The position numbers and the translations under genes were made by a program. 64,000 nucleotides of DNA from Paraburkholderia susongensis. GTDB taxonomy: Bacteria; Pseudomonadota; Gammaproteobacteria; Burkholderiales; Burkholderiaceae. Below, piece by piece: positions 42,717-53,781 of the stretch (positions are counted from its first letter, which is position 1; each line of letters opens with the position of its first letter). Below the pieces are notes generated by a model. That model was not told the DNA's origin, did not search any database, and worked only from the letters and a program-made list of their open reading frames with translations. Location of the stretch: NCBI RefSeq assembly GCF_900177725.1, contig NZ_FXAT01000004.1, positions 1 to 64,000 on the forward strand, read 5' to 3'.

Positions 42717-44624
42717 ATGCGCCGCACGCCTTCGTCCGAACCCTCGCCGATTTCCACCCAGCCTCGCAACGACTGGCAGACGATCCTGTCGCTGCTGCCG
42801 TATCTCGCCACCTACAAATGGCGCGTCGGCTTCGCGCTCAGCTGCCTGATCGGCGCGAAGGTCGCCAATCTCGGCGTGCCGATCGTGATGAAGCGCATCG
42901 TCGACGGCCTCGCGTCGGTCCAGCACCTGACCGCGCTCGGCCGCGCGCAGGACGCGCCCGGCATCGTGTTGCTCGGTGGCGTCGGTTTGCTCGTGGTCGC
43001 GTATGCGGTGGTGCGGCTGTCCACGTCGTTTTTCACCGAGTTGCGCGAGATCCTGTTCTCGAAGGTGACCGAAAGCGCGGTGCGCCAGCTCGCGCTCAAG
43101 GTGTTCCGCCATCTGCATGCGTTGTCGTTGCGCTTTCATCTCGAACGGCAAACGGGCGGCATGTCGCGTGACATCGAACGCGGCACGCGCGGCATCACGC
43201 AACTCATTTCCTATTCGCTCTACAGCATCCTGCCGACGCTCGTCGAAGTCGGCCTCGTGCTCGGCTTTTTCGTCGTCAAATACGAGGCGTATTACGCGAT
43301 CGTCACGTTCGTCGCGCTCGCCGTGTACATCATCTTCACGGTGAAGGTCACCGAGTGGCGCACGCATTTTCGCCGCACGATGAACGAGCTCGATTCGAAA
43401 GCGAATTCGCGCGCGATCGATTCGCTGCTCAACTACGAGACCGTCAAGTACTTCGGCAACGAGGAATGGGAAGCGAGCCGTTACGACGAGAACCTCAAGC
43501 GCTATCGCACGGCCGCGATCAAGTCGCAGCGTTCGCTCTCGGCGCTGAACTTCGGGCAGCAGGCGATCATCGGCACGGGGCTCGTGTTCATCCTGTGGCG
43601 CGCGACGCAAGGCGTGATGGCGGGGCATCTCACGCTCGGCGATCTCGTGCTCATCAACACGTTCATGCTGCAGCTTTATATTCCGCTCAATTTTCTCGGC
43701 GTCGTGTATCGCGAGCTGAAGCAGAGCCTGACCGACATGGACCGCATGTTCTCGCTGCTCGGCGCGCCGCAGGAAGTGCCCGACGCGCCCGATGCGCCCG
43801 CATTGCAGGTAAGCGGCGCGCAGGTGCGCTTCGAGCACGTGAGCTTCGCGTACGAACCGGCGCGGCAGATCCTGCACGACGTGAGCTTCACGATCGCGGC
43901 CGGCACGACGACCGCGGTGGTGGGACACAGCGGCTCGGGCAAGTCGACGCTCGCGCGGCTGCTGTTCCGCTTCTACGATCTGGAGCGCGCGACGGGTGGT
44001 GCGATCGTGATCGACGGACAGGATATTCGCGACGTGACGCAGGATTCGCTGCGCGCGTCGATTGGTATCGTGCCGCAGGACACGGTGCTGTTCAACGACT
44101 CGATCTACTACAACATCGCGTACGGCAAGCCTGAGGCGGCGCGCGAGGAAGTAATCGCGGCGGCGCGCGCGGCGCATATCCACGAGTTCATCGAGAGTCT
44201 GCCGAAGGGCTACGACACGCCGGTCGGCGAGCGCGGGCTCAAGCTCTCCGGCGGCGAGAAGCAGCGCGTCGCGATTGCGCGGACCATCCTCAAGAATCCG
44301 CCGATCCTGCTGTTCGACGAAGCGACGTCCGCGCTCGATTCGCGTTCCGAGCGCGCGATCCAGCACGAACTCGACCAGATCGCCCGCGAACGCACGACGC
44401 TCATCATCGCGCACCGGCTTTCGACGGTCGTGCACGCGCAGCAGATCATCGTGATGGACAAGGGGCGTATCGCCGAGCGCGGCACGCACGCGGATCTGTT
44501 GCGCGCGAATGGCCTCTTCGCGCAGATGTGGGCGCTGCAGCAGCGTGCGGCGCAGACGCCGCAGGCGGCAGCGGAAACGGAAGGGGCGATCGGCGCGGTG
44601 GGGGTGGATGAGGGCGCGAGATGA
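42717..44624 (+). CDS. Atm1/HMT-type ABC exporter (fused permease and ATPase)
   Basis: A 635-residue half-transporter with a six-helix transmembrane domain (about 25-330; SLLPYLATYKWRVGFAL near its start, RTMNELDSKANSRAIDSLLNYE in the Atm1-type pattern) and a C-terminal ATPase (about 365-605). Walker A is GHSGSGKST, the signature LSGGEKQRVAIARTIL, Walker B ILLFDEATSALD, and the H-loop IIAHRLSTV. The YETVKYFGNE segment is typical of the mitochondrial Atm1/heavy-metal tolerance class, which exports glutathione-linked or iron-sulfur-related compounds. ATG 42717 was preferred over an upstream ATG whose extension overlaps the thioesterase promoter. Confidence 0.88.
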   Translation: MRRTPSSEPSPISTQPRNDWQTILSLLPYLATYKWRVGFALSCLIGAKVANLGVPIVMKRIVDGLASVQHLTALGRAQDAPGIVLLGGVGLLVVAYAVVRLSTSFFTELREILFSKVTESAVRQLALKVFRHLHALSLRFHLERQTGGMSRDIERGTRGITQLISYSLYSILPTLVEVGLVLGFFVVKYEAYYAIVTFVALAVYIIFTVKVTEWRTHFRRTMNELDSKANSRAIDSLLNYETVKYFGNEEWEASRYDENLKRYRTAAIKSQRSLSALNFGQQAIIGTGLVFILWRATQGVMAGHLTLGDLVLINTFMLQLYIPLNFLGVVYRELKQSLTDMDRMFSLLGAPQEVPDAPDAPALQVSGAQVRFEHVSFAYEPARQILHDVSFTIAAGTTTAVVGHSGSGKSTLARLLFRFYDLERATGGAIVIDGQDIRDVTQDSLRASIGIVPQDTVLFNDSIYYNIAYGKPEAAREEVIAAARAAHIHEFIESLPKGYDTPVGERGLKLSGGEKQRVAIARTILKNPPILLFDEATSALDSRSERAIQHELDQIARERTTLIIAHRLSTVVHAQQIIVMDKGRIAERGTHADLLRANGLFAQMWALQQRAAQTPQAAAETEGAIGAVGVDEGAR

Positions 44625-44661
44625 GGCCTTAGGCCGCCCTCAGTTCACTCTCGACCCACCT

Positions 44662-45381
44662 TCAGCTCGCCTTCAGCCGCCGGTCCAGCTCCCGCAATTG
44701 CTCCGGCGTGCCGACGTTCTCCCACAAACCTTCATACAACTCGCCGCTCGCAAGACCGCGTGCAATCGTCTCGCGGTAATAAGGCGTGAGCGCGCGCCGC
44801 GTGCCGCGAGGCAGATCGCGGAACATGCGCGTGTCGTAGAGCCCGATGCTGCCGAACGTCAGACGCGGCGGCGTATCGAGCGAAAGCACGCCGCCGGCGA
44901 GACCGAAGTCTCCGTCGGGATGAAACGGCGGGTTCGGCACCATCACGAGATGCATGCCCGGCTCGGGCAACGCACGCAGGCGCTCGGCCTGTGCAGTAAG
45001 CGTGTTGTAATCGAAATCGGCATATACGTCCCCGGCGACCGCCACGAACACTTCGCTCGCGCCTTCGTCTTCGAGCAGCGGCAGCGCATATGCGATGCCG
45101 CCCGCGGTTTCCAGCGCATCGCGCCCGGGCTCCGCCGAATAGCGCAACTCGACCTGCCAGCGCGAACCGTCGCCGAGCGCGGCTTCGATCCGTTCGCCGA
45201 GCCATGCGTGATTGATGACGATCGTCTCGATGCCGGCTCGCGCGAGCCGCTCGATCTGCCAGACGATCAACGGTTTGCCGCCCGCTTCGAGCAAGGGCTT
45301 GGGACACGCGTCGGTCAACGGACGCATGCGCTCGCCGCGGCCCGCGGCAAAAATCATTGCTTTCTTCACGGACATCGTCAT
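44662..45381 (-). CDS. murU: N-acetylmuramate alpha-1-phosphate uridylyltransferase MurU
   Basis: A 239-residue nucleotidyltransferase that makes UDP-MurNAc from MurNAc-1-phosphate and UTP in the peptidoglycan-recycling shortcut. The nucleotide motif AAGRGERMRPLTD is at residues 12-24, followed by CPKPLLEAGGKPLI and VAVAGDVYADFD with the metal-binding aspartate. It starts 3 bp after the amgK stop, so the kinase and transferase are cotranscribed. In pseudomonads this pathway bypasses MurA and gives intrinsic fosfomycin tolerance. ATG 45375 is an equally possible start two codons in. Confidence 0.88.
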   Translation of the reverse strand: MTMSVKKAMIFAAGRGERMRPLTDACPKPLLEAGGKPLIVWQIERLARAGIETIVINHAWLGERIEAALGDGSRWQVELRYSAEPGRDALETAGGIAYALPLLEDEGASEVFVAVAGDVYADFDYNTLTAQAERLRALPEPGMHLVMVPNPPFHPDGDFGLAGGVLSLDTPPRLTFGSIGLYDTRMFRDLPRGTRRALTPYYRETIARGLASGELYEGLWENVGTPEQLRELDRRLKAS

Positions 45382-45384
45382 CGG

Positions 45385-46452
45385 TCAGAAGGTGTAGCCG
45401 ATTTCTTCGGCGCGGCCTTCGAGCTCATCGAGCAGCTTCGCGAACGCACGCAGCGGTGCGTAACGTTCCGCAACTTTGCGCGCATAGCCGATGAAGCGCG
45501 GCAGATCGTTCATGTAATGCGCCTTGCCGTCGCGGTAATTGATCCGGCAGAAGAGGCCCAGCACCTTGATGTGCCGTTGCAGCCCCATCCATTCGAGCTG
45601 GCGGTAGAACTCGCCGAAGTCGGGATCGACCGGCAGGCCGGCTTTTTTCGCGCGCTCCCAGTAGTACGCGAAGCAATCGAGTTCGAACTCCTCGTCCCAG
45701 CTGAGGAAGGCGTCGCGCAGCAGCGACACGACGTCGTACGTGATCGGGCCGTACACCGCGTCCTGGAAGTCGAGCACGCCGGGGTTCGGCGCGGCGATCA
45801 TCAGATTGCGCGGCATGAAATCGCGCAGCATGAAGGTCTGCGGCTGCGCGCGGGCGCTCGCGATCAGCAGCGCGAAGCTGCGATCGAGCAGCGCGCGCAT
45901 ATCGGCGTCGACCTCGCGTCCGAGGTGCCGGCCGATGAACCACTCCGGCATCAGTTCCATCTCGCGGCGCAGGAACGCTTCGTCGAACGGCGGCAGCACG
46001 TCTTCGCGCGAGCTCAGTTGCCAGCGGATCAGCGCGTCGAGCGCATCGCGCATCAGCGCGCGGGCGCGCCGCGTGTCGCCGGTGGCCTGCGCGTCGGTCA
46101 GCGCGCCGAGGTACGGCGCGCTGCCGAGGTCGGTGACGAGCATGAAGCCCGCGTCGAAGTCGACTTCGAGCACGCGCGGCACGTGCACGCCGGCGGCGTC
46201 GAGCAACTCGGCGATCTGCGCGAATTCGCGGCACTTTTCGGGCGGCGGCGCGTCGACGGCGATCAGCGTGGCCGCGCCGTTGCCTTGCGGCGCCTTACCG
46301 GCGAGCCGGAAATAGCGGCGAAAGCTCGCGTCGGACGAAGCCGGAACGAGGCTGTCGGGCTCGAGCGCGTGGCGCGCCGCGTGGCTTTGCAGCCAGGCCT
46401 TGAGTAGTGGGAGGCGGGTGTCGGTGAGGTCGTGGGGCGAGGGCAGCGTCAT
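45385..46452 (-). CDS. amgK: N-acetylmuramate/N-acetylglucosamine kinase AmgK
   Basis: A 355-residue aminoglycoside-phosphotransferase-fold kinase that phosphorylates the anomeric hydroxyl of MurNAc and GlcNAc. Kinase segments are SSDASFRRYFRL, MLRDFMPRNLM (catalytic loop with D and N) and GVLDFQDAVYGP (metal-binding D). The start ATG 46452 is used; an upstream in-frame GTG-region extension of five residues is possible. It pairs with murU and is divergent from lptD, with overlapping -10 boxes in the 221-bp gap. Confidence 0.87.
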   Translation of the reverse strand: MTLPSPHDLTDTRLPLLKAWLQSHAARHALEPDSLVPASSDASFRRYFRLAGKAPQGNGAATLIAVDAPPPEKCREFAQIAELLDAAGVHVPRVLEVDFDAGFMLVTDLGSAPYLGALTDAQATGDTRRARALMRDALDALIRWQLSSREDVLPPFDEAFLRREMELMPEWFIGRHLGREVDADMRALLDRSFALLIASARAQPQTFMLRDFMPRNLMIAAPNPGVLDFQDAVYGPITYDVVSLLRDAFLSWDEEFELDCFAYYWERAKKAGLPVDPDFGEFYRQLEWMGLQRHIKVLGLFCRINYRDGKAHYMNDLPRFIGYARKVAERYAPLRAFAKLLDELEGRAEEIGYTF

Positions 46453-46491
46453 GAAAACCGGCGGCAAATTCTGAGGGACAACGTCTTGCCA

Positions 46492-46498
46492 TATAATA
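46492..46498. promoter_or_regulatory. overlapping divergent -10 elements for lptD and amgK
   Basis: TATAAT (46492-46497) reads rightward toward lptD. On the other strand TATTAT (46498-46493) reads leftward toward amgK, starting about 35 nt before its ATG. Neither has a good -35 at 16-18 bp, so the -10 calls rest on match to consensus. Confidence 0.45.
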
Positions 46499-46673
46499 CC
46501 CCACGACTTTTTTGACGCGACTCACACGCTGGCTTTCGCGTGTTCCGTTCCACCGCCCGCCTCATCATTCGGCAACCTGTAAATCCTGACGTGCAGCCGA
46601 CGTCACGGTCGCGGTGTGCAGGCGGTGGATCGCAACACGGAAGCTTGCGCACGGGCCGATTGCCAAACAATAC

Positions 46674-49040
46674 ATGCCGTCCAGACAGCTTTCCCAAACC
46701 ACTCTCTCCTGTGCAGTCATGCCGCGAAAAAGGCGGCTCGTCGCGGCGTTGGTCGCCGTTCCGGGCCTGATGCCCGCGCTTGCGCATGCCCAACTGGCGG
46801 GGGAAGCTGCGCAGCCGCAACCGATCGACGCGCCCTGGGGCATGCAGCTTGCTCCGCAGCTCGACGAGCATCCGTTGCAGACGGGCCAGCGGCCGGCCAC
46901 GTTCGTGCTCGGCGACAGCGCGAGCGGCACGATCGACCAGGATCTCGCGGCCAAGGGCTCGGCCGAGGTGCGCCACAACACGTCCGTGATCAAGGCCGAC
47001 GCGCTGCATTACGATCAGGACACGGACATGGCCGACGCATACGGCAATGTCCACGTCATCAACACCGGCAATACCTTCCTCGGTCCCGAGGCGCATCTGC
47101 GCGTGGATTCGACCGAAGGCTTCATGACCGCGCCGAAGTATCACTTCAACCTGACCGGCGGTTCGGGCAGCGCGGAGCGCGTCGACCTGCTCGACGCGGA
47201 GCGCTCGGTGTTCACGAGGGGCACCTACACGGCGTGCTCGTGCACGGACAATCCGGCCTGGTACATCAAGGGCAGCGAGTTCGATTTCGACACCGGCGCG
47301 GACGAAGGCGTCGCCTACAACAGCGTGCTGTTCTTCCAGGGCGTGCCGGTGTTCGCGTCGCCGTGGCTGTCGTTCCCGCTCTCGGGCGACCGGCGCAGCG
47401 GCCTGTTGCCGCCCACGTTCTCGCTGAGTTCGTCGAACGGCTTCGAGCTGTCGGTGCCGTATTACTTCAACATCGCGCCGAATCGAGATCTGACGGTCAC
47501 GCCCCGTCTGATCTCGAAGCGCGGTGTGCAATTGCAAAGCACGTTCCGCTATCTGTCGCCCACGTATTCCGGCTCGATCACCGGCGAATTCCTGCCGGAC
47601 GACCACCAGACGCATACGAACCGCTACGCGATCTATATCCAGCACAACCAGAACTTCGGCAACGGGTTCGGTGGCTACATCTACTACAACAGGGTTTCGG
47701 ACAATACGTATCCGGAAGACCTGTCGTCGACGGTCAACCAGTTCATCAACGGCACCCAGCTCCTGTACCAGCAGGAAGCCGGGTTGACCTATAACAACGG
47801 GCCATGGTCCGTGCTCGCGCGCGAGCAGCACTGGCAGACGCTCCAGCCGTCGGTCGCGCCGTACGGCCGCGAGCCGCAGTTGAACGTGAAGTATGCGAAG
47901 TACAACGTCGGCGGTTTCGACTTCGGCACCGAAGCCGACTACACGAACTTCCGCATCACCACCGCGGACGTGACCGAAGGCCAGCGGGTGCTGTTCAACC
48001 CGTACGTGTCGTATTCGGTGGTGGGTCCGGGCTACTTCATCACGCCGAAGGTGCAGATGCACCTGGCGTCGTACAACCTGAACAACATCGGCACCGATCT
48101 GCCGGCCGGCTCGCAGAAGAATTTCACCGAATCGATCCCGACGCTGAGCTTCGACACGGGGCTGATTTTCGAGCGCTCGGTGCGCATATTCGGCGCGGAC
48201 TACATCCAGACGCTGGAGCCGCGTCTGTACTACGTGTACACGCCGTACCGCAACCAGCAGAACGCGCCGCTCTTCGACACCGCCGAATCCGACTTCGGCC
48301 TCGCGGAAATCTTCACGCCGAACACGTTCGTCGGCAACGACCGGATCGCGGACGCGAACCGTCTGACCGCCGGTATCACCACGCGCTTCATCAACCCGGC
48401 CACGGGCGACGAACGGGCGCGTTTCGTGATCGCGCAGGAATACTATTTCCAGGATCAGCGCGTCACGCTGCTGCCGACCGAAACCAGCACGCAGGCCACG
48501 CATTCGGACCTGATCGCGGGCGCGTCGCTCAAGCTGGGCGCCGGTTTCGCTTCGGAAACGGCGTTCCAATATAATGCGGACAACAACCAGCTCATGAAGA
48601 CGAGCGTCGGCTTCGGGTTCAGTCCGGCGAGCGGCAAGGTGATCAACGTCGCGTACCGCTACACGCGCGCCAACACCACGCTCGACAACCAGCCGATCAA
48701 TCAGGTGCTGATTTCGGGCCAATGGCCGCTGTCGCACCGGGTGTTCGGGGTTGGACGGTTCAATTACGACCTGGGTGGCCATCGCATCGTCGACGGGCTG
48801 ATCGGCCTGCAATACGACGCGGACTGCTGGACGCTCGGCGCCGGCATCCAGCGCTATGCGAACGGCCTGAACACCTCGGGACAGAATCAGTCGAGCACGC
48901 GGTTTCTGGCGCAGTTGACGTTCAAGGGTCTGTCGAGCGTCGACAACGGACTGATGACCGCGTTCCGTACCAGCGTGGCCGGCTATACGCCGCTGCCGCC
49001 GCCGCCGCCGCCGGAGTCGCGGTTCACCAACTACGAATGA
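46674..49040 (+). CDS. lptD: LPS-assembly protein LptD
   Basis: Outer-membrane beta-barrel that inserts lipopolysaccharide into the outer leaflet with LptE, 788 residues (E. coli 784). A signal peptide ends near ALAHAQ (about residue 35). The OstA/LptA-like jellyroll (about 80-220) contains [20 protein letters not shown]. The C-terminal barrel runs from about 240 to 780. Cysteines are CxC at 188/190 and one at 718, rather than the four of E. coli. ATG 46674 was chosen; ATG 46719 gives a shorter signal. The surA-pdxA-rsmA genes follow in the classical order. Confidence 0.93.
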   Translation: MPSRQLSQTTLSCAVMPRKRRLVAALVAVPGLMPALAHAQLAGEAAQPQPIDAPWGMQLAPQLDEHPLQTGQRPATFVLGDSASGTIDQDLAAKGSAEVRHNTSVIKADALHYDQDTDMADAYGNVHVINTGNTFLGPEAHLRVDSTEGFMTAPKYHFNLTGGSGSAERVDLLDAERSVFTRGTYTACSCTDNPAWYIKGSEFDFDTGADEGVAYNSVLFFQGVPVFASPWLSFPLSGDRRSGLLPPTFSLSSSNGFELSVPYYFNIAPNRDLTVTPRLISKRGVQLQSTFRYLSPTYSGSITGEFLPDDHQTHTNRYAIYIQHNQNFGNGFGGYIYYNRVSDNTYPEDLSSTVNQFINGTQLLYQQEAGLTYNNGPWSVLAREQHWQTLQPSVAPYGREPQLNVKYAKYNVGGFDFGTEADYTNFRITTADVTEGQRVLFNPYVSYSVVGPGYFITPKVQMHLASYNLNNIGTDLPAGSQKNFTESIPTLSFDTGLIFERSVRIFGADYIQTLEPRLYYVYTPYRNQQNAPLFDTAESDFGLAEIFTPNTFVGNDRIADANRLTAGITTRFINPATGDERARFVIAQEYYFQDQRVTLLPTETSTQATHSDLIAGASLKLGAGFASETAFQYNADNNQLMKTSVGFGFSPASGKVINVAYRYTRANTTLDNQPINQVLISGQWPLSHRVFGVGRFNYDLGGHRIVDGLIGLQYDADCWTLGAGIQRYANGLNTSGQNQSSTRFLAQLTFKGLSSVDNGLMTAFRTSVAGYTPLPPPPPPESRFTNYE

Positions 49041-49114
49041 CGTTCGCCCGGTCATTCATGGCTTGCGAAAAGACGGGCGAAGCGCCCGACATCATTGGAG
49101 TATTTGTGGCAATC

Positions 49115-50473
49115 ATGAAACAGCTTCGCTTGGCAACACTCGCGGCGGGTCTCGCCGCCGCGGCGTCTTTCATTCTGGTTGCGCCGGCGCAGGCGCAGGC
49201 ATTGGGTGGCGATAGCGGCCAGACGGTCGACACCATCGCCGCGGTGGTCAACAACGGGGTCATTACGCGGCGCGAACTCGACGAACGCATCGGTCTCATC
49301 ACGCACCGGCTGAACCAGCAGAACGCGCCGGTCCCGCCGATGGACCAGCTGCGCCAGCAGGTGCTCACGCAGATGGTGCTCGAGCGCATCCAGTTGCAGA
49401 AGGCGAAGGAAGACGGCATCACCGTCGACGACGCGGCCGTGCAGCGCACGCTCGAGCGTCTCGCGCAGGCGAACAACATGTCGCTCGAAATTTACCGCGC
49501 GCGCATCGAGGCGCAAGGCGTGCCCTGGAGCACCTTCATGAGTGACGCGCGCACGGAACTCACGCTCTCGCGTCTGCGCGAGAAGGAAGTGGACAGCAAG
49601 ATCACGGTGACGGACGCTGAAGTCGTGAACTACATCGCCAGCCAGCGCGGCCCGAACGCCGGCCAGACGAACGACCTGCATATCCAGCACATTTTCGTGA
49701 AGGCGCCGCTGAACGCGTCGGAGACCGACATCGAAGCGGCGCAGAAGAAAGCCGAGGCGCTGCTCGCCGAAGCGAAGGGCGGCGCGAATTTCGGAAAGCT
49801 CGCGAAGGCTAATTCGCAGGCGCCGGATGCGGAGAAGAACAGCGGCGACCTCGGTTTCCTCGCACCGTCGAAGCTGCCGCCTGAATTCGTCAAGGCCGCG
49901 TCGGCGCTGCGCCCGGGCGAGGTCAATCCTGATCTGATCCGCACGAACGACGGCTTCGAGATCGTGCGTCTCGTGGAGCGCCGCGCCGGTCAAGGCACCA
50001 GCGCGGATGCGCCGAAGCTCGTGCAGACGCACGTGCGCCACATCCTGCTGCGCGTCGGCGACGGCATGTCGGAGCCGCAGGCGCGCGAGAAGCTGCTCGA
50101 GATCCGCAACGAGATCGCCGCGGGCGGCGACTTCGCGAAGTTCGCGCGCACCTACTCGCAGGACGGTTCGGCTTCGCAGGGCGGCGACCTCGGCTGGGTC
50201 AGCCCGGGCGAGACGGTGCCGGAATTCGAGCGCGCGATGAACTCGCTGCAGGACGGCCAGATCAGCGACCCGGTGCGCAGCGAATACGGCTACCACCTGA
50301 TCCAGGTGCTGGGCCGCCGCGACGCGGAAGGCTCGGTCGCGCAGCAGATGGATCTCGCGCGCCAGGCGATCGGCCAGCGCAAGGCGGAGCAGGCTTACGC
50401 CGACTGGCTGCGTGAACTGCGCGACACCGCTTACGTGGAAGTGAAGCCGATCACGTCGTCGAGCGTGCAGTAA
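49115..50473 (+). CDS. surA: periplasmic chaperone and peptidyl-prolyl isomerase SurA
   Basis: Chaperone for outer-membrane proteins including LptD, 452 residues (E. coli 428). A signal peptide covers about 1-28 ([17 protein letters not shown]). The SurA N-domain begins [19 protein letters not shown]. Two parvulin domains follow (about 190-290, [13 protein letters not shown]; about 305-405, [13 protein letters not shown]). An alternative GTG start at 49106 adds three residues and has GGAG five bases upstream; ATG 49115 is conventional. It lies 74 bp after lptD, its main client. Confidence 0.92.
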   Translation: MKQLRLATLAAGLAAAASFILVAPAQAQALGGDSGQTVDTIAAVVNNGVITRRELDERIGLITHRLNQQNAPVPPMDQLRQQVLTQMVLERIQLQKAKEDGITVDDAAVQRTLERLAQANNMSLEIYRARIEAQGVPWSTFMSDARTELTLSRLREKEVDSKITVTDAEVVNYIASQRGPNAGQTNDLHIQHIFVKAPLNASETDIEAAQKKAEALLAEAKGGANFGKLAKANSQAPDAEKNSGDLGFLAPSKLPPEFVKAASALRPGEVNPDLIRTNDGFEIVRLVERRAGQGTSADAPKLVQTHVRHILLRVGDGMSEPQAREKLLEIRNEIAAGGDFAKFARTYSQDGSASQGGDLGWVSPGETVPEFERAMNSLQDGQISDPVRSEYGYHLIQVLGRRDAEGSVAQQMDLARQAIGQRKAEQAYADWLRELRDTAYVEVKPITSSSVQ

Positions 50474-50487
50474 CCGGAGTCAGCATC

Positions 50488-51498
50488 ATGACAGGCGCCG
50501 CCCAGTCCACAAGCCGCCCGCCGCGGATCGCGATCACGACCGGCGAGCCCGCCGGCGTCGGTCCCGAGCTGACGGCGCAGGCGTTGGCCGGCACGGCGGT
50601 GCACTGGCCCGGCGCGCAGTTCACGGTGCTCGGCGACGCGCAACTGCTCGCCGAACGTGCGCGCGCGGTGGGCGTCGACTGGGCCGCGCTGATCGCCGAC
50701 GGCAAGCGCGTGCGAGTCGAGCATCGCGCGCTCGGCGCGCCGTCGCAGGCGGGCAAGCTCGACGCCGCGAACGGCCGCTACGTGCTCGATCTGCTCGATA
50801 CCGCGATCGACGGCGCCGTGGCCGGCACCTTCGATGCGATCGTCACGGCGCCGCTGCAGAAGAGCACGATCAACGACGCTGGTGTGCCGTTCACCGGTCA
50901 CACCGAATATCTCGCCGAGCGCACCCATACGCCGCGCGTCGTCATGATGCTCGCGGGCACCGGCAAGCGGCCGCTGCGTGTCGCGCTCGCCACTACGCAC
51001 CTGCCGCTCAAGGATGTGTCCGCGGCGTTGTCGGTCGAGAGTCTGGTCGAGACGCTGCGCATCGTCGACCACGATTTGCGCCTGCACTTCGGTCTGCCCG
51101 CGCCGCGTATTCTCGTGACGGGGCTGAACCCGCACGCGGGCGAAAACGGCTATCTGGGCCGCGAGGAAATCGACGTCATCACGCCGGCGTTGCAGCGCGC
51201 GAATGCTCAGGGCATCGACGCACGCGGCCCCTATCCGGCCGACACGCTGTTCCAGCCGCGCTATCTCGAAGAGGCCGACTGCGTGCTCGCGATGTTCCAC
51301 GATCAGGGCCTGCCGGTGCTGAAGTACGCGACGTTCGGCGAAGGCATCAACGTCACGCTCGGCTTGCCGATCATTCGCACCTCGGTCGACCATGGCACCG
51401 CGCTCGATCTCGCCGGCACCGGCCGCGCCGACGCGGGCAGCCTGATCGCCGCGATCGACACGGCGGTGTCGATGGCGCAGCACCGTCGCGCGGGCTGA
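50488..51498 (+). CDS. pdxA: 4-hydroxythreonine-4-phosphate dehydrogenase
   Basis: NAD-dependent enzyme of the DXP-dependent pyridoxal phosphate pathway, 336 residues (E. coli 329). Family segments are [18 protein letters not shown] at the N-terminus, [29 protein letters not shown] in two parts (about 120-150), [18 protein letters not shown], and [13 protein letters not shown] with a metal-binding histidine. It starts 14 bp after surA, in the conserved lptD-surA-pdxA-rsmA order. Confidence 0.94.
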   Translation: MTGAAQSTSRPPRIAITTGEPAGVGPELTAQALAGTAVHWPGAQFTVLGDAQLLAERARAVGVDWAALIADGKRVRVEHRALGAPSQAGKLDAANGRYVLDLLDTAIDGAVAGTFDAIVTAPLQKSTINDAGVPFTGHTEYLAERTHTPRVVMMLAGTGKRPLRVALATTHLPLKDVSAALSVESLVETLRIVDHDLRLHFGLPAPRILVTGLNPHAGENGYLGREEIDVITPALQRANAQGIDARGPYPADTLFQPRYLEEADCVLAMFHDQGLPVLKYATFGEGINVTLGLPIIRTSVDHGTALDLAGTGRADAGSLIAAIDTAVSMAQHRRAG

Positions 51499-51708
51499 GG
51501 CCGCTGCCGCGTTAGCGGTGCGCGCGTGGTGTGCGTTGCGTGCGCTTGCCGTGGTTCGAGCGACGCCTGTTCAGCGGCTTCGGCGCGCATACGTGTGCTT
51601 CATATGTGCGCTTCATGTGTTCTCCCATGCACGCGGCGCGGCGACTCAACCCGGTTTAGCCCGACCTAACCCCTTTTCCCAAGCAGTTTTCTTTCTGGCG
51701 TTTCTCCG

Positions 51709-52551
51709 ATGTCCACCAGCAGACAGCAGCAAGGCCGTCACCAGGGCCATCTCGCACGCAAGCGTTTCGGTCAGAACTTTCTGGTCGACATGGGCGTGAT
51801 CGATTCGATCGTCGATGTGATCCGGCCGCAGCGCGGCGAGCGCATGGTCGAAATCGGGCCGGGGCTCGGCGCGCTGACCGAACCGCTGATCGAGCGGCTC
51901 GCGACGCCCGAGGCGCCGCTCCATGCGGTCGAACTCGACCGCGACCTGATCGCCCGCCTGAAGACGAAATTCGGCGACCTGCTCGAACTGCACGCGGGCG
52001 ACGCGCTCGCGTTCGACTTCGGCTCGCTCGCGGCACCTGGCGAGAAGGCGTCGCTGCGCATCGTCGGCAATCTGCCGTACAACATTTCGAGCCCGCTGCT
52101 GTTTCATCTGACGACGTTCGCGGAACGGGTGATCGATCAGCACTTCATGCTGCAGAACGAAGTCGTCGAGCGGATGGTCGCGGAGCCGGGCACCAAGGCA
52201 TTCGGCCGCCTCTCGGTGATGCTGCAATACCGCTACGTGATCGACAAGCAACTCGACGTGCCGCCCGAGGCGTTCCAGCCGCCGCCGAAAGTCGACTCCG
52301 CGATCGTGCGGATGATCCCGTACGAGCGGCACGAACTGCCGGTCGTCGACGAACGCGTACTCGGCGAGGTGGTGACGGCCGCGTTCTCGCAACGCCGCAA
52401 GATGCTGCGCAACACGCTCTCCGCACTGCGCGATACCGTCGACTTCGACGCGCTCGGCTTCGATCTGCAACGCCGCGCCGAAGACGTGCCGGTGGCCGAA
52501 TACGTGCGCGTCGCGCAGGCGGTGGCAGGCTCCAGGGCTGCGCCGCAATAA
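51709..52551 (+). CDS. rsmA: 16S rRNA (adenine1518/1519-N6)-dimethyltransferase
   Basis: KsgA-type methyltransferase that dimethylates two adjacent adenines in the 3' hairpin of 16S rRNA, 280 residues (E. coli 273). Seen are RFGQNFL near the N-terminus, the SAM motif [13 protein letters not shown] (about 46-58), and the catalytic [14 protein letters not shown] (about 120-133). Loss of this enzyme gives kasugamycin resistance in other bacteria. A 210-bp gap to pdxA holds no recognised gene, so rsmA may have extra promoter activity. Confidence 0.94.
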   Translation: MSTSRQQQGRHQGHLARKRFGQNFLVDMGVIDSIVDVIRPQRGERMVEIGPGLGALTEPLIERLATPEAPLHAVELDRDLIARLKTKFGDLLELHAGDALAFDFGSLAAPGEKASLRIVGNLPYNISSPLLFHLTTFAERVIDQHFMLQNEVVERMVAEPGTKAFGRLSVMLQYRYVIDKQLDVPPEAFQPPPKVDSAIVRMIPYERHELPVVDERVLGEVVTAAFSQRRKMLRNTLSALRDTVDFDALGFDLQRRAEDVPVAEYVRVAQAVAGSRAAPQ

Positions 52552-52613
52552 GCGGCAGGCGCCATTCACCGCCGCACCGCTTATCGCGGTGGTGCCGTCA
52601 CGAGCGTTCGCCG

Positions 52614-53570
52614 TTAGCCCTTGTTGCGCTTTGCCGGCACGTTCACGAGTGCGATGCCGGCGAGCACGAGCAGCGCGGCGCTCAGAAAGCGCGCGCTGAA
52701 CGAATCACCGAGCAGCAGCACGCCGAAGGTCACGCCGAACAGCGGCGTGAGAAACGAAAACACCGAGAGGCGCGAGGCGATATAGCGCGTGAGCAGCCAG
52801 AACCACAACAGATAGCTCACGAACGCGACGATCACCGCCTGATACGCGAGGCTCGCGAGCGCGAGCGGCGTCACGGCGTCCACGCGCATCTGGCCGAGCC
52901 CGAGCGCCAGCGCGAGCAATACCACCGCCGACACCGCCAACTGATAGAACAGCGTCTTGCTCGCGCTCGTGTGCGCTAACCGTGAGCCGCGCACCACGAC
53001 CGTGGTCGCGGCCCACGCGATGCCGGCAAGTACGCCGAGCGCGTCGCCGGCGGCGCCCGCGAGCGTCGAGCCGTGGCCTGTATTTGCGCCTGTACCTGCG
53101 CCGGTGTGCAGGAAGCCGTCCGCGAACGCGAGCGCCATTCCGGCGAACGCGACGGCAATGCCGAGCCACTGAATGCGGCGCATCCGTTCGCCATCGACGA
53201 ACCAGTGCAGGCCGAGCGCCGTGAAGCATGGCGCCGTGTACAGAAAGACCGCCATGCGCGACGCGCTCGTGAGCGTCAGGCCGAGAAAGATGCAGACGAA
53301 CTCGGCCGCGAACAGCACGCCCGCGAGCAAGCCAGCGCCGAGCGTGCCATCGTCGCGAAAGAGCGGCGTGCCGCGCGAGCGCGCCCACATCCACACCAGC
53401 ACCGCGGCAATCGCCGAGCGCAGCCCCGCCTGAAAGACCGGCGGCAGCGCCGCGTTGGTGCTCTTGATCGCGACCTGCTGGAGTCCCCAGATTGCGCAGA
53501 GGCCGATCATCAGCAGGATCGCGAAGCTATCCGGAGCGCGGCGCGCGGGCAGGGCGGTGGTAGTGCTCAT
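52614..53570 (-). CDS. EamA family (DMT superfamily) transporter
   Basis: A 318-residue inner-membrane protein with ten predicted helices in two EamA repeats (about 15-140 and 165-305). Typical segments are LCAIWGLQQVAIK (about 24-36) at the start of the first repeat and FLTPLFGVTFGVLLLGD at the end of the second. Such proteins are drug/metabolite exporters; the substrate is unknown. It converges with rsmA and diverges from gloA. Confidence 0.85.
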   Translation of the reverse strand: MSTTTALPARRAPDSFAILLMIGLCAIWGLQQVAIKSTNAALPPVFQAGLRSAIAAVLVWMWARSRGTPLFRDDGTLGAGLLAGVLFAAEFVCIFLGLTLTSASRMAVFLYTAPCFTALGLHWFVDGERMRRIQWLGIAVAFAGMALAFADGFLHTGAGTGANTGHGSTLAGAAGDALGVLAGIAWAATTVVVRGSRLAHTSASKTLFYQLAVSAVVLLALALGLGQMRVDAVTPLALASLAYQAVIVAFVSYLLWFWLLTRYIASRLSVFSFLTPLFGVTFGVLLLGDSFSARFLSAALLVLAGIALVNVPAKRNKG

Positions 53571-53781
53571 GGGCGGTGTGGTGGTGAGAGGGAGAAGCGG
53601 CGAATGAGTTGGCCGGGCGGATGGCAGAGGCCATACGATAGCAAACCTGCATTAGCGCCGATCGAAGCCCCTATCTTCGACACGAGCTTCCCGGGAATCG
53701 CGGCAGGTTCGCCGCGCGCTGCAGCGTCGCCTGATTCCGGGTACATTTACGGTCTCGTTACCAAGCAACAGGGAGTGCGTA

